From assembly GCA_963995505.1 (NCBI GenBank), contig OZ023197.1:12274475-12338474 (forward strand): a stretch of 64,000 bases of DNA. The letters run 5' to 3'. Positions 44,771 to 57,674 of the stretch are shown here, in pieces. The notes under the pieces were generated by a model. The model was not told the origin of the DNA. It did no database searches and was given only the letters and a program-made list of their open reading frames with translations. The position numbers and the translations under genes were made by a program. The DNA comes from Hypericum androsaemum (Eukaryota > Streptophyta > Magnoliopsida > Malpighiales > Hypericaceae). Within the stretch, counting starts at the first letter, position 1, and each line of letters opens with the position of its first letter.

Positions 44771-45500
44771 CTTTCATGCCATTGTCTAAAATTGTATAAA
44801 ACCAGTTGTATGCTCGAATTCTGTTGGTAATTATCTGAGAGGCAGAGACTGAAGTTCTTGAGAATTGTACCGTTTATAGCCCGAGTTGCTTCCATCATGC
44901 CATCGTTTCTTGTATGTTTTTCTACTGATTGCATATTGGCAGTGCATATCCACAACTCTTTAAGTAATTCAAGGCCAATTCCTTGGAGAATATGATTATG
45001 CCCGGTTAAGAACATTCAGGATAATAAGAACAACAAAATCAAACAACCAACTCTATATACAGAAACATCCAGCATTGCACATTCCGCTACTTTCGGCTGT
45101 TAGCATTTTCGCCTCATCGAGAGGAACTCTCATTTCGTCGAAAGGCATTACAATAATAGAAACAGTTGAAACACCATCCTATGAAAGCAACCTGCAGAAT
45201 TGCTGAATTCACAGATGCAACTGCAGCCGATATAGGAGACAGAAGTCGTCCATAAAGATCCGTATCTGGGAAAAGCAATAGACAATACCTCTTATCAGCA
45301 CCAGGCTCTTGAACAGAATAACATACACAAACCTGTTTCTTGACTATCTGATATATGAACTACCCGGAAACCGGTTTTGCTGCACCACCCTTTTGAAGAC
45401 AAAGTAGTAAGGATGGAATCAATCCATACAATCTTCTACCAAACAAAGTTAACATCCGGATAGAACAAGGAAGAATTACTCAGATTGTTGGCAGAAGCAG
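44760..45500. repeat. Flank of the 45.9-53.7 kb gene, original copy
   Basis: Matches 17935-18660 closely over about 700 bp. In this location it is contiguous with the sequence leading to the stop codon of the minus-strand gene at 45864, so it is probably part of that gene's 3' flank or UTR. No coding potential found. Confidence 0.85.
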
Positions 45501-45863
45501 GAGTACCTACCAGTTCATTGCCAAGTTTTTCTCAGAGAAGAAACAATCACTAACAAAAATTATATCATACCCAATTGCTATGTTACAAGAATGGAGTAGC
45601 CTAGAATGCATTGAAACAAAATTTGCTTCAGTCTCTATCACCTAAGTATGAGTGAAAAAGAATGAACATAATTACAAGAGAAAATCTGCAGGAAAAATGA
45701 AATTACGTTAGTAGCCAGGTCCTATGCAACAGCCTAGACAATTTTGTCTAGGTCTATCAAATGTACACTACGGTCTTCTAAAAAAAGCGGTTCAGCACCC
45801 TATATATGCATCCGATGATACTGTTAGATAACGCTTTGCCCTTGCCATAATACTAGCCTGTAC

Positions 45864-48800
45864 TCATAGATACACGCTCAATTCGGTGAGGTCATCCATC
45901 GGGATCTCAAGGCCGACCATTGATAAATCAAGGTCGCCTTCATTGTCTGGTAATCCATCAACGTCAAACCAATTACTCAAATCTTGTTGGCCCCCAAAGT
46001 TGTCTACACCAAGCTCTATGTCCAGATCTTGCAAATCTGAAGCATCTGTTGCTTCCCTACCGGCAGATGCATTATTACATCTATTTGAAGGCATTGCCAT
46101 TTCTCTCTTCTTGTTGCTGTTTCCTTCTTGTAACTTGTTATTCAAACCATCTTCAGGAGATGAGAGCGAAGCTGCTTTCTGCTTCACCTTTGATTTCGTT
46201 TTACGGTCACCCTTGACATTGTTCTGCGGGGAACGACCCACTTTTGAATCTCTGCCAGGTTTACTCTTGTCCCTTTCACTTCTCTTCCCCTTGGCTCCAC
46301 CCGGAAAGTTGTTGCCAAGTGGCGACGAAGTTCTGTTACCACCAACATCATCCAGAAGCACTTCCTTCTTTTTGCCCCTGTTCCATATGGGTCCAGTTTT
46401 TGCAAAATCCGGGTCATGCAACACATCAGATGCACTGTTGCCAGCCCGAATGTCATGCTGCTCAACGGAGAAAGTATCTGCAAAAATGGAAGTCATATTG
46501 GAAAGCAGTTGGAACACACAAAAAAAAATGGAACAGACAAAAAAAAAAGGCAAGTTGCTGTACTATGACTTGTATGCTGAACCGAATTCTAGCAAGTTCG
46601 TATTAGAAATTAGTAGAATGTCTCGAAAAAGTAAGGGAATATCAACAAAGGGAAGAACAAAACATTAAACTATCTGATTTGCTAAGTGTGAATTTTGAGT
46701 CGTTAGCAAACCTGATGCCTTTGGTTGTTGATGAGAGTTAGGAATTTCAGATGGCACATTCGCAGCGTCTGCAGTTTCTGCATTATTGCCATGGTTAGGT
46801 TTAGATAAAAGGACATCATGAAGCGTGGGCTCACTAAAACAACTTTTGCCCGCGTCTTCAAACTCCCTGCATCTGGAAAGAGTCCTCTTCATAAAAGACA
46901 GGGCTACAGGCCTTGACACCTTAGGGATCCCCAGTTTTGCAGCGCTGCTTCCTCTAATGGCCTATAAATGATCGAAGCGGAGCAGTTAAACATACTGATG
47001 TCTATTCATCAATAACCTATATTTCATAAGCATCTAAAATCTATATATAGCATGTCATTAAGCATCAATCAATCCACCTACAATAACTTTTACATTATTT
47101 GTATTATTTACAAATATTTAACTGCTCCCAGTATGAAGCAACCAAAAGCATTTTTACCAGCAGCCTTTTGTAAGCCAACTCGACCAGCCTGTCCATCGCA
47201 ACCTGCTCAAGGGCCCTGCACATACAAATCGCAAGGTGTAACAGTCAGAACTCAGACCGAGGATCAGTCCAACCAAGTCAGAAGCAGCGATGCAGCTGTT
47301 ACTGGACATCTTACCCAGAATCTACCAGCCTGCTTTCCTCAACCGCTCTAGTTAATTTGTCTAACAACACCTTCTTCTGACCAATCTACAGAAGCAAAAC
47401 CAATGCAATTTATTGACAAGGAAACTCAAACCACGAGAAAGGCAAGATCAGAAGTGAGAGGGAACACAAACTATGGACTGCAGGACATCTACACATCTGC
47501 TAGCAGTTTTTATGTGAGATTCCAGTGAAGGCTAGGAAGTAGGAGCAAAGCACAACAAACTTCACCTGTTGGGTTAGTCTCTTCTGCAGTTCAACTATTT
47601 CTTCGTTGATAAGTTTGCTCTCTCCATCAGCAAGATCAGGCTTTGACGAGTCACACCAAGAGAAAAAGAGAGACATCAATAACGAAAATGACAAAATAGC
47701 AGGGAAAGGACTTGTAGAAATAAGAAAATAGTCACGACATTTTGGCCATGCACCAGAATGACTAAAACTCCAACATGCATTTGGATGGAGAAAGCGAAAA
47801 AAATGTCACCTGGGAAATAAGTAAAGTGAATCGTGCACATATTGATGAAAACTTCACGGCTATTCGCTCTATATTTTATGCAATCAAATTCCCTTGACTT
47901 TTAAGAGCAGAAGATGCTTTTCTTTGCAGTTATATCTATCAGCTGTTGAAGACATATAACCTTTTCACTTGGATACTGTGGTTTTCCAAAAGGAAAAGTA
48001 AGAACAGGATGTTACCACTGTTTCAGGGCATAGACCAACAGTCTGCAGTTCCATTAGAAGCTTGTCTTGCAGAGACATTTGCTCGTACAGGCAATCCATT
48101 TCAGAATCACCAGCAGCATTTTTCAAAACATCTGCATCATCGTTTCCAGAAAATAAAGGATAGGTTCCGTCGTGTGAAGTTACAAACCCATTTCCTCCGC
48201 GAAATAAGGCATCGTCACATAAGTGGTTGTGCATATGAGAGCCTCTACTGTTAGTCATGATGCCATCGGACATAAATCCATTGGGAGAGCAACATTGAGA
48301 CAGAAAACCTGGTATGCTTCCATTACAGTTTTCTTCATATTCATCTTCAACGATAAGAGCAGATAATACTCTTTGGTACAATGAAGCACCAATATTTCTT
48401 GTCTCGTAGTTTCCATATGAAGAACCATCTGGACCTTGATCTCCAAAACCTCTCAAACATTCTGTTGCCGGAAGGATTTCATTTACATCATTCCCTTTCC
48501 AGTGATAAGAATGCAAAAGATCTTCCTGAGCAAAATTTCCCTGAGAAGATTAAAAAAAAATCGGTATCATTTGCAATAAAGTGCGTCCGACAATTCTTAT
48601 TTCTGTCTGCTATAGGAAGCATTCACATGGTTCATAGACAAAACACTCTACCGTAATTCCTGCAGTGACTCCTGAGAAACAGGAGCGGTAACATATGAAA
48701 GAAAGCACTTGGACCATTTCAGAATTGGAACAGATGTCTACAACAAATAAGAATAGTCTTTAATTTACAACGCAGACATTTGTCATTATAGATTAGTACT

Positions 48801-51800
48801 ATATTATCACAGAGAAAAAGTGACGAAGCTCATAGCTTTCGTCTTGAGGTTTGAAAAGAGCTAGCCGGACACAGTCAAGTGACGAGCTCACCTTATGGAG
48901 GCAAAAAACACAAACTAGAAAAAAAAAACAATTTGCAGGAATAAGACCAACCATAGAAGTGTCAAGTAGTCAGCATCCAGAAAATTTGAAGGATAGAAAA
49001 AGAAAACATGAGCAAAACATTACAGTACACCACTAACTAAATAGGAATCCTCTTATTAACTGTATGCTGCCTTCCGTAAAATGTGATCGTATGCTCATAA
49101 ATCATGACCACATAAAAGAGGAACCTAGACTCCCCAAAAAAAGTAAGAATTCATATTGGATAACTAAACTAACAGATCTACATAAATAAACTCTTAAAAA
49201 ACAGACAACCCTAAAATAGCAGTTCAATCAAAACATGAATCCAAGAATACACTTCGTTAACCGTAGAAAAACCAAGTACCAAGTCTAGCTATAAATCAAA
49301 AGGTCGCCGAGGAAATTAGATGGATTTAATTAAAATTGTGCTCCTTGATTACCATATCATCACCAGAACGGCTGGAAAAATCGATCAAGCCCTTCTGCTG
49401 TTCATCTGGATTTGACTGATTGCAAGAACAAAAATACAACAGAAGGAACTTAAATGTGAGTGTCCAATTGAATCAGGAAAAATAATCTGGTTGACATCAG
49501 AATGAAGGAACCACCTGTTGCTTCAAGTAGGATAGATCTTCCAAAGAGATTGGAGCAAAAAATGGCTCAGCCTTCTTCCAGAATGAACCAGAACATGACA
49601 GATCTGTAGAAGTAAGGTATTATTTACTGCAGACTCAAACACAACAGCAAGACATAAGATTACACATGGGTGTACCCTCTATGAATAGACTTTTTTCGTT
49701 TTGGTATAGAGGGAAATACTTTAGTAGTAGGTTGGATTTTGTTAATTTTGTAGAAGATTGTAATAGGTCCTCTTTTGTAAATGGGTCAACCCCCTAGGTG
49801 CCTTCTAATTAAATCCTAGCTTATTTAGAAAAAGAAAATAAATTCAATAGCAAGACATAAGACTACACGTGAGGTCAGATACATACAGCTGAAGTTGCAT
49901 GCAGCACTAGCAGCAGCTAGGAGTTCTTCACGATCATCGTCAGACTCACCTAAAACATCATAAACAAGATAAATTTATGCTGTTATTAATTCAAATGGAA
50001 CATTCTGTATATTTTCATTCATATTCCATCATTTCAGTAAGTATGTGGTGAACATGAAAGTGTATGAATCCAACACTATAGGATATTGAACATGTTTTTT
50101 TGTTTCTAATAGTTGATTGACAAGTTGCAGTAAACTGAAGTCCACTTTGTTGCCTAATTGGATACTCGCTTCTCCGCCGGAAAAAAGGTTCAGATAAGAT
50201 AAGAAAGGTCAGCGTCTTTCCTTTAATTACACCTTAACAACCATATTAGAAGCAATAAGACAGGCAGCAAATTGACATTTTGAATAAAAACTCTATTGCA
50301 CCAGGATGATGCAGGACCAGGAAAAAAAAGACCTTTACGACCAGAAGTCACTCTTTCGATAAACTAACAAAAAATGTTCTCCCTTTTATTTTCAATACCA
50401 AAAATACAACTCACCCTGACAATTTCTTTATCATCCATATCTCAATTAGGAAAATTGCTAGTTCAGGGATCCAACGTAGAAACGAAATAAGTCCTATTAT
50501 ACTTATACATGGAGATATTATTTTTATACAGCAAATTCTGTATCCAGTGGCCAGAGGTTACTCGTTTCTGATAACCACCCGTCGCTGTACATTGCTTGTG
50601 TTGCCAAAATTGAGTTTAATTCCAACAACCAAGCACTAAATAATTTGAAACACTAAATTAACTGTATAGACAAACCCATTAATCTCAGGTTCACGGAATC
50701 TTTTTAGAGAGTCGATAATCAAAGCCTTAAAATCCAGAACATTAACCAAAATGAAAGCTTACTGGGGAGATCTGGGGAATTGCTTGCTGGTGGTTGCGCA
50801 AGACGATTAGCACCTTTACGATGTGATATTTTCTTGAGGGGAGGACGACCGGACTTACTAAAACAGCAGCAAAACGGAATCATGAATACAACAATTAATA
50901 TGAGAATCATAAATGCAAGTGCAGTGCCAAGGAAAATGCTACCACCTTGAATTCTTCTCTGAGACAGGCTTGGTGCTATTAACAGGCTTACTCAGTGGAG
51001 TCTCCAACTTCTCTCCAGAAGGTGAAATGCTACCTCTAGAAGATGTCATACTTCGACCAGTCCTTCCCGGCCTCTGAACACCATCCCCTAGATCTTCCTT
51101 ATTAATTAGTTTATTCTTCTTTGTAATCAAAATCGGGCCAACATTTGGGTTCATGGATTTCTCCTCTATACTACCATCACTTGTTCCCTTGTGGTTCTCA
51201 AGAGCACCAGATTCTTCACTTTCAGATGGCCTGGCTGGAGATGGATTGACCTCCAGTTTCACTGTCAACTGGTGAGTACCATTCGGCAACTCCTTGGGAA
51301 AATGTGGCATGCCAGTCCCAGCAGACGCTTCTCGAGCAGTTGAGCCAGAGGGTTCTCCATTTTCAAGTGGTAGCTGCGCTTCTTCATGATTCAAGACAGG
51401 AGAGACAACATTTGATCTCCTCGTACGTGAGATTTTGTGTGGCCTCTGACCAACCCATTGAGCCATTGGCGGAGAGGAAGATCCAGGGGGAAGCGAACGT
51501 TTGCGATTGTGCTGCCCACTAATTGAGTTAGTTTTATTAACACTTGGGATTTGTTCACAACCATCAACAGATGCAGATGCCCGAGAAAGATTAGGAGATG
51601 ATGTTGCTGCTGATATAGATCCAGTTCTGGGTGCTCTAGTAGCCTTCCCTTTAGTTACTGGACTTAGACTACTGACATGGTTATCCTCGACACCATTTAA
51701 CCTACAAGCAAAAAATTAGATGTCAGCTCATTGAATAACAAAAGAAAACAGTAAAGATGCTGAAAAATTACTTTTGTGGATTTCCGTTAAAATCACAACA

Positions 51801-53714
51801 TACTTGGAGTTTATTTTTGGTACAGGCCGCTCTTTGTTCATGCTTGCAGTAATATCCCTAGACGAAACTTTATCCGACTCATTCCTGGGAAAAGAGCGGC
51901 TATTTGAACTAACCGGAGATGGAGTACCTTCTGACTTGTTGATGCCACTAACAGTACCAATAGACCCTGTCCTGCAAGGCACAAATTTCATGAGCACACA
52001 TACCAGTCCAAATGTGCAGATTTCGACAAGATAATCTAATTCCTCCGACAGAAAAAGTCAACTGTATAATCACATGTTATTTGCAATATAGTCGAGTCTG
52101 AAGTCATGTATAGCATTGCATCTCTTATTTAACAAGGGATTAAAATTTCTCATCCGCATGAAAAATGCACGAGTAGATGCAAAAGAAAACTGCTACCAAG
52201 AAAGCACCTGAGGTTTTGGCCATCGAACAATGTTACACCAGGTTCCATGCCAAATTTCTGTTGTATGGGGCGTTTAGTTTCTACATCATTGTCTGGAGGT
52301 CTTCCAAAGACACTTCCCACAGAACGTTTTCTTTTCATCTTTTTGTCCCACCCCTCACCACCAGCAGGAAACCTACGAACCTTTTCCTCTGCCATATCAA
52401 AACCTTCCCCACCATCCCTAAGCACGTCTCTTTCCTTCCCCATTGCCACAGATTGCCTTTGATTTGGAATGGTGTTTCCAACCTAAAATTAACAAGAACG
52501 GCAAAGAATCAAGCATTATCTGAAAAGACATTATCCGAATAGCCATGAGGACGAGATTCTGCTACAAGACATCGGCTTCAGAAAAGTAGACATCAACACC
52601 CGAGCACAAAAATGTGAGCAAAAGTATGAAATATGATACAGATAAATGACAAGGCAACTAAACACAACATTCGCTGTACACAGCCCAGATTAGGTTTACA
52701 ATGAAATGAATCAAGAGAAAACTAACTTGCGTTACATAGCACATCCAAACAACGGAACAACTTAATTCTCATGCCAAAAGATAAGGAATTATCTGTAAAG
52801 TTTCAAATAAGTTTAATTGCAGATTTAGAATCCTACCCGCATGTCTGTCATAGATGACCGAACACGCTTGTTCAAAACTGTATTCTTTGTCTTGTCTTCT
52901 AATTTTTGACTCCCGGGGTCTGAGGGGGTGCGAGGAAGCTGGAATCCCACTTTTAAGAAGTTTGATCCACTCGACCTTTCATTCATTGGAATTTCATGGC
53001 GTTGTGGCTTTTTCGAATACAATGCTTCAGAATACTTATTCAATCTCAGCAAGGACTCATTCAGTCTTTTGATCCGCCCCCTGAAAAAACAGAAGGAATT
53101 TAAGGAGAGTCAAACCGCTAAAAAAATAAGTCAGTAAACTATGGAGAAGGAAGCAAAGTCCTGTTCCCCATATACACGCATTAAGGTAGAATAGAAGTTT
53201 CAGCTTTTAACAGCAAAAGAGCTTTGCTACTTGAAGGAGCACCTAACTTGCTACTTAACAAACCAGTAGCAAAAACAGTTGATGGTTACCTGGCCTTAAA
53301 AGATGCATCCAGCACGCTTGCTTTGAACCGCTTCAACTCTTCTGTACCCATTGGAGAAGAAAGCTTTGAGTGAGCAGCTTCAAAAGAGCCATCTTCACTG
53401 GTCCCACTTAAAGATATCCCCAATGCCCTCCTTGCTTCACCCGTCCGAGTATACTTATGATCTGCCACCGGTATCGGATTCAACAGCAAGCACTGGGTGA
53501 CAGGAGGCACATCGCCAGAGGATGAAGCACTGCCACGCGGCGTCGTGCTCATACCTGAACCAAAAATCCTGCCTTCGCTTCCTTCCCGGAAGCTTCCAGG
53601 CCTATCCAATATGGCACTGGGATGACTCCCCTTCAGCCCATTTTGGTAGCTGCCTGTAAAACCCACATTGTCAGGGCTCGCCACGCTGGACTCGAACCTC
53701 ATACTTCCGGCCAT
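45864..53714 (-). CDS. Conserved plant protein of unknown function (large, disordered, nuclear-type)
   Basis: Resembles a plant family of roughly 1,300 residues that I recall only as uncharacterised or SRRM-like. Sixteen coding exons fit by eye: 53714-53290, 53080-52837, 52482-52208, 51971-51804, 51701-50946, 50857-50763, 49949-49887, 49603-49515, 49415-49353, 48737-48652, 48540-48016, 47640-47566, 47376-47315, 47215-47158, 46961-46712, 46477-45864; about 1,280 codons. Recognisable: Met1 region FTGSYQNG, EELKRFKASVLDASFKAR, basic KKMKRKRSVG, SPPMAQWVGQRPHKISRTRRSN, GRPPLKKISHRK, ESDDDREELLAAA, PILKWSKCF, LYQRVLSALIVEDE, LQKRLTQQ, an RCREFEDAGKSCFSEP block, a Lys/Ser-rich tail and an acidic C-terminus (NWFDVDGLPDNEGDLDLSMVGLEIPMDDL). 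Basic clusters suggest the nucleus. Phase does not close across exon 48652 to 48540 (one base off), so one junction is wrong, or an indel is present. No enzyme motif seen. Confidence 0.8.
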
Positions 53715-54480
53715 AGATCAAACGCGAGCGGGCCAATTCAAGCGTCCCGGACTTGACCAGACAACAAACATGTTTCCACACAGTCCCGAAAGTATCTCTA
53801 AGACAGAACCTGAAAACAACACACAAGTTCAAACTCCAACTCAACATACTCTTAAGTTTATACTTCCACACCAAGTAAGTCAAAACTTTGAACTAAAAAA
53901 GACAGCAACATTTTTTCATAAAAACAACTGAAAAAAAAAACAAAATTCCCAGTAATTAGACCTCCCCCAAGCGAGTTACTAAACCAGAACCAGTCAATAC
54001 AATTTCAGGATTAATTTTGGGGGAAAACCCCAAAAAACCAAAAATTGAACAATATAAGTACAATTAAGAAACTTAGAATTGGGTAAGTTAGGGTGCAACT
54101 AAGCAGGGGATTAATCACAACCTAAATTGCGCGGGAAAATTTAGGGTTTTAAGGGCGAAGTCCTAATCTTTAGTTCGCGAATCCCAATTTTGCCCCTAGA
54201 GGAGGCGCGAAATTCCGAAATTTTTGGCTTGGGAAGGAAGGTTGGGGAACGTACCACCATTGGAGGATCGGGCTACGTAGAAGGATCGAAGCGTAGAGAG
54301 AGAAAGCGGAGGAGAGAGAATTCCTTCCTTTTTGTATTTTATTTATTTATTTTTCACTTTTTTTTTCTGGTATTTTCTCTCTTCTTGTCTTTTCTTTTTC
54401 TTTTCGTTTCCGGAAGAGAGAGAAGAAGAAAAAAAAGGACCCGATTGGGAAGAGGGGGAATTTAGTGGGGCCCGCCGGAG
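53715..54480 (-). promoter_or_regulatory. 5' region and promoter of the 45.9-53.7 kb gene
   Basis: Upstream of the ATG at 53714 (reading leftward on minus) lie a probable 5' leader and intron (53720-54180), then a GC-rich and GA/CT-rich block (54190-54480), which is the likely transcription start area. Plus-strand frames of about 90-100 codons here are artefacts of GA-rich composition. Confidence 0.45.
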
Positions 54481-55078
54481 GAAAGATCGGACTCTTTTAT
54501 CTACAGGTTCTCGGGTTCCGGTTTGGGTTGCGGATGGGTCCCACTACTCTTTGTGGGTTGAAGAGCGGGCAACTAGTCGTTTGTCTCCGCATCAGTATTC
54601 CATCACGGCCAACAAACATCAAACGTTTAATATTTAAAATATGGATAAATTCATTTTAATATTTTGTGGTATCATGCTTTTTTAACTAAGTACCATGCAG
54701 TTTAGCGATTAGTTTTTTTTTTTTGGGTAACGGAGGTTTATTATAGTTATATTTTTACTGACGAATTTCTAACCAAGGTTAATTATCGATCAGATATTTT
54801 CAAGATTAGATATGTCAGTGTTATGTCATATTTTTTCTTTCTTAGATAATGTCGATGTGGTTAACTTAGAATTCTCAATTTCATAACTTAATAAATCCAA
54901 AATTTAGGTAACTTAATAGCCTTTGACTTCTCACTCACGTAAGGTAGTTCCAACATGTCTCTTTAAACGAAATTGATCAAGGTTAATTTTGTAATTAACT
55001 ATGTTATAATTTTTATATCCAACCTAAAATTTTAATACAATAAGTTTCTACATTTAGAAATAAGCTAATCATACCCAT
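54481..55078. other. AT-rich intergenic spacer
   Basis: No gene or clear repeat. It ends at the TG of a copia LTR. Confidence 0.6.
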
Positions 55079-56191
55079 TGTTGGGTATGGAGCCTGAGTA
55101 CGAGTGAAGAGCCGTGAGGATTGTCCGAGAGTTGATCGATTGGGTTCGGAGTCCGAGGACGCTCGGAGAATCAATCGAGTCAAGAGTCAAGTGAAGACGT
55201 TAAGGACATCCAAGGGTAGTGTGGCTCATGTGAGGAGCCTTGGGATGATCGGGGGCGATTGGGTCAAGCGTCGAGTCAAGACGAAGCAAGATGAAGCTGA
55301 GGCGCCTAGTGTGGTGAGACAGGAGACTCTGAACGAGGTGACTAGCGATCGCCAGTTGATTGGTGATCGCCAGTTCAGCCAGAAAAGGTCCTAGACTTGG
55401 ACCAAAATGCCCCTCCCGACCCTAAATAGTTGTCTAGAGTTGTGGCACTATAAATACCCCTCTATGGCCTCCAAGAAGGAGGCAAGAAAAAGGGGCAAAG
55501 TGTTGCCCACTTCTCCAAAGAGAAAGAGAGAGGAGGAGGAGAAGAAGACAACCCAAGTGAAGGGTTGCCCTCCATGTGAAAGAGGAGAAGAAGAAGATAA
55601 CCCAAGTGAATGGTTGCCCTCCATGTGAAGGAGGAGAAGAAGAAGACAACCCAAGTGAAGGGTTACCCTCCAAGTGAAGGAGGAGAAGAAGAAGAAGAAG
55701 ACCCAAGTGATGGGTTGCCCTCCAAGTGAAGGAGGAGAAGAAGAAGAAGAAGGGCTTACCCAAGTGAAGGGTGGCCACTCCAAGTGAAGGAGAAGAGAGG
55801 GAAGCTCTCCAAGTGAAAGAGAGTTGCCCAAGAAAGAAGAAGAACTCCAAGTGAAGGAGGAAGAGTGGGTAGAGCCCAAGCCAAGGGCTTTGCCAAAAGT
55901 GAGAGCTCCTAAGAGTGTGGGTAGCCTCGGGTGAGAAGAGGAGGAGAGAGTGAGCCGAGTGAAGGCATTCATTGTTGTGAGAGCGAGTAAAGCTCGAGCG
56001 TAAAAATAGTAGAATCTCTCCTGGCTTGGAAGCCCCCGAATGTAGATCATTGTGGATCGAACCGGGTAACCAAATTTTAGTCTCCCTCCTTGTGCTTTGT
56101 GTGTTGTACTTCTCGTGGTTATCGTAGTTTGCTCGTATATATTTTCTGTTGTGTTGATTGGGTCAACGAGAAGTGGATAATTTCTCCAACA
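55079..56191 (+). repeat. 5' LTR of Copia C
   Basis: TGTTGGGTATGG to CTCCAACA, 1,113 bp. TATA box CTATAAATAC at about 55449-55458. A minisatellite fills its centre. Confidence 0.85.
55530..55830 (+). repeat. Minisatellite in the Copia C LTR
   Basis: About five imperfect units of 45-55 bp, each built as GAGAAGAAGAAGA, then CCCAAGTGAAGGGTTGCC, then CTCCAAGTGAAGGAG. Unit length varies through the number of GAA triplets. It produces Leu/Ser/Phe-rich open frames on the minus strand that are not genes. Confidence 0.9.
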
Positions 56192-57320
56192 ACTGGTATC
56201 AGAGTTCGGGTTAGGGCGTGGTGAGAGCAACCATGATGGGTAAAGTGGAGTCGCTCGTAGAGAAGTTTCGATGAGATGAAGAAAGAGGAGTGGAAGCTCC
56301 TAGACTGGAAAGTGATGAGTGTGATGTGCTTGTCCTTGTCTAGGAGTGTGATGACCGAGGAGGGGAACGTTGTATGCGATGAGGAACACCCGTGAGTGGC
56401 AAGGTGGCCACGTGAGTGAGAAGGGGATGGAGGTGCTTTATTTAAGAGGAAAGCTACCAAGCTTGAAGACCGTAGACGTGGGTCTTTGAGTGCATTGTGG
56501 TCTTGAAGAGCGGAGAGTGAGCTCTTCGAGAGGTAGCAATTTTTAGAAAGATGAGAAGCTTGAATTGGTCCAAGTGAAGGGACCAGCACCGGTGGCATCC
56601 TTGGGTGGTTCATGCTACAAGACCTCCATTGGTAAGAAGGATCTTGAGGTGTGCTTGAGATCGAGAAATGGCAGAGAGTATAAGCTCCAAGAGTTCAAGT
56701 ACTGTAAAGGAGAAGACAGTAGCTGGAAACTCCGAAGAAGATGGCATCGTGGAGAAGATGAACATGATGACCAATGAGAGAGCCAGAGCCATAAGAGTGA
56801 AGCATGGGCTACCGAAGATGTTGAGGGTGGATGAAGTAAACACCACCGCTTACTTGATCAATGGAGTACCATCAAGCCCTTTTGGGGAGTGTGATACCGG
56901 AGGTGGCTTGGAGTGGGAAGGAGATTGATCTAACTCATCTTCGTATGCTTGGTTGTGTGTCATTTGTTCATGCTGATGCAGATGAGAAGAGCAAGCAAGA
57001 TGCCAAGTCCATAAAGAAGGACGAGGGGAGCTTTGCTGATGATGTGGGTTCTAGCAGTGAGATGGTCGAGCGAGACATCTCTGAACTCGGGTGGGAGCAG
57101 GAATGTACTGAATGGTCAGAAGGCCAGTGAGGAGAAGGTGAAACTAAGTTCTCCACTGCCAGTGATTTCACAGCGGAGTTCCACGAGTGAAGGTGGTTCA
57201 TCACAGTAGTTTATCTCTTGTCGATAGGTGGTGAGCCAGGAGATTATGCAGAGGCGCAGCGGAGTGAGCTTGTGGCCGTGAAGATGCTTACAAAGAGTGA
57301 GAAGATGGAGTAGTTGAGTG

Positions 57321-57674
57321 TCAACGAAAGATTTAAAGAATTTTATGAACAGTTAAAGGTTGGTATATATCCAATGCAAAATCAAGGAAATGAACCTTCC
57401 ACAATTAGCGTCTTACAACTTAACACGTCTCTTGAAATGAAGTTCATCAAACGAGACATATAGGAGGACAACGGTCTACGGAATCAACCTAATTCCTGAT
57501 CACCAGACATGGCAAACAGACATCATCAGTTCACAGCATTTTGTTACAACGACCATTAACCAAACAAACACAGATTCATGATCATCACAGACATAAAAGA
57601 TGAACAAACACAAGAGCTAAACATCGATACAGTAGAACACAGTCATTCTACTAAGTCTAATCTATTTGTTTAAC
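57321..57674 (-). other. 3' untranslated region of the TBL gene and spacer
   Basis: No ORF of interest. AT-rich sequence downstream of the TBL stop codon at 57675; polyadenylation-like AATAAA words were not singled out. Confidence 0.5.

Larger units (their letters stand above)
55079..57320 (+). mobile_element. Truncated Ty1-copia element C (5' LTR plus broken interior)
   Basis: A 1.1 kb LTR (55079-56191) is followed within 2 bp by TGGTATCAGAG (56194-56204), the primer site for initiator methionine tRNA. After it are a short gag start (GKVESLVEKFR, then a stop), a pre-integrase piece (SEKGMEVLYLRGKLPSLKTVDVG, about 56405-56475) and part of integrase (LRSRNGREYKLQEF; DGIVEKMNM; TTAYLINGVPSSP; SGKEIDLTHLRMLGCVSFVH; to about 57030), all with shifts and gaps. 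Protease, reverse transcriptase and the 3' LTR are not found. Right boundary is approximate. Confidence 0.85.

Noticed and set aside
55530..55830. Regularly spaced repeats that might suggest a CRISPR array
   Set aside because: Units are contiguous and imperfect with no unique spacers, and the sequence is plant nuclear DNA.
55434..56230. Two overlapping minus-strand frames of 138 and 260 codons rich in Leu, Ser and Phe
   Set aside because: They run through the minisatellite of the Copia C LTR, antisense to it; composition explains the open frame.
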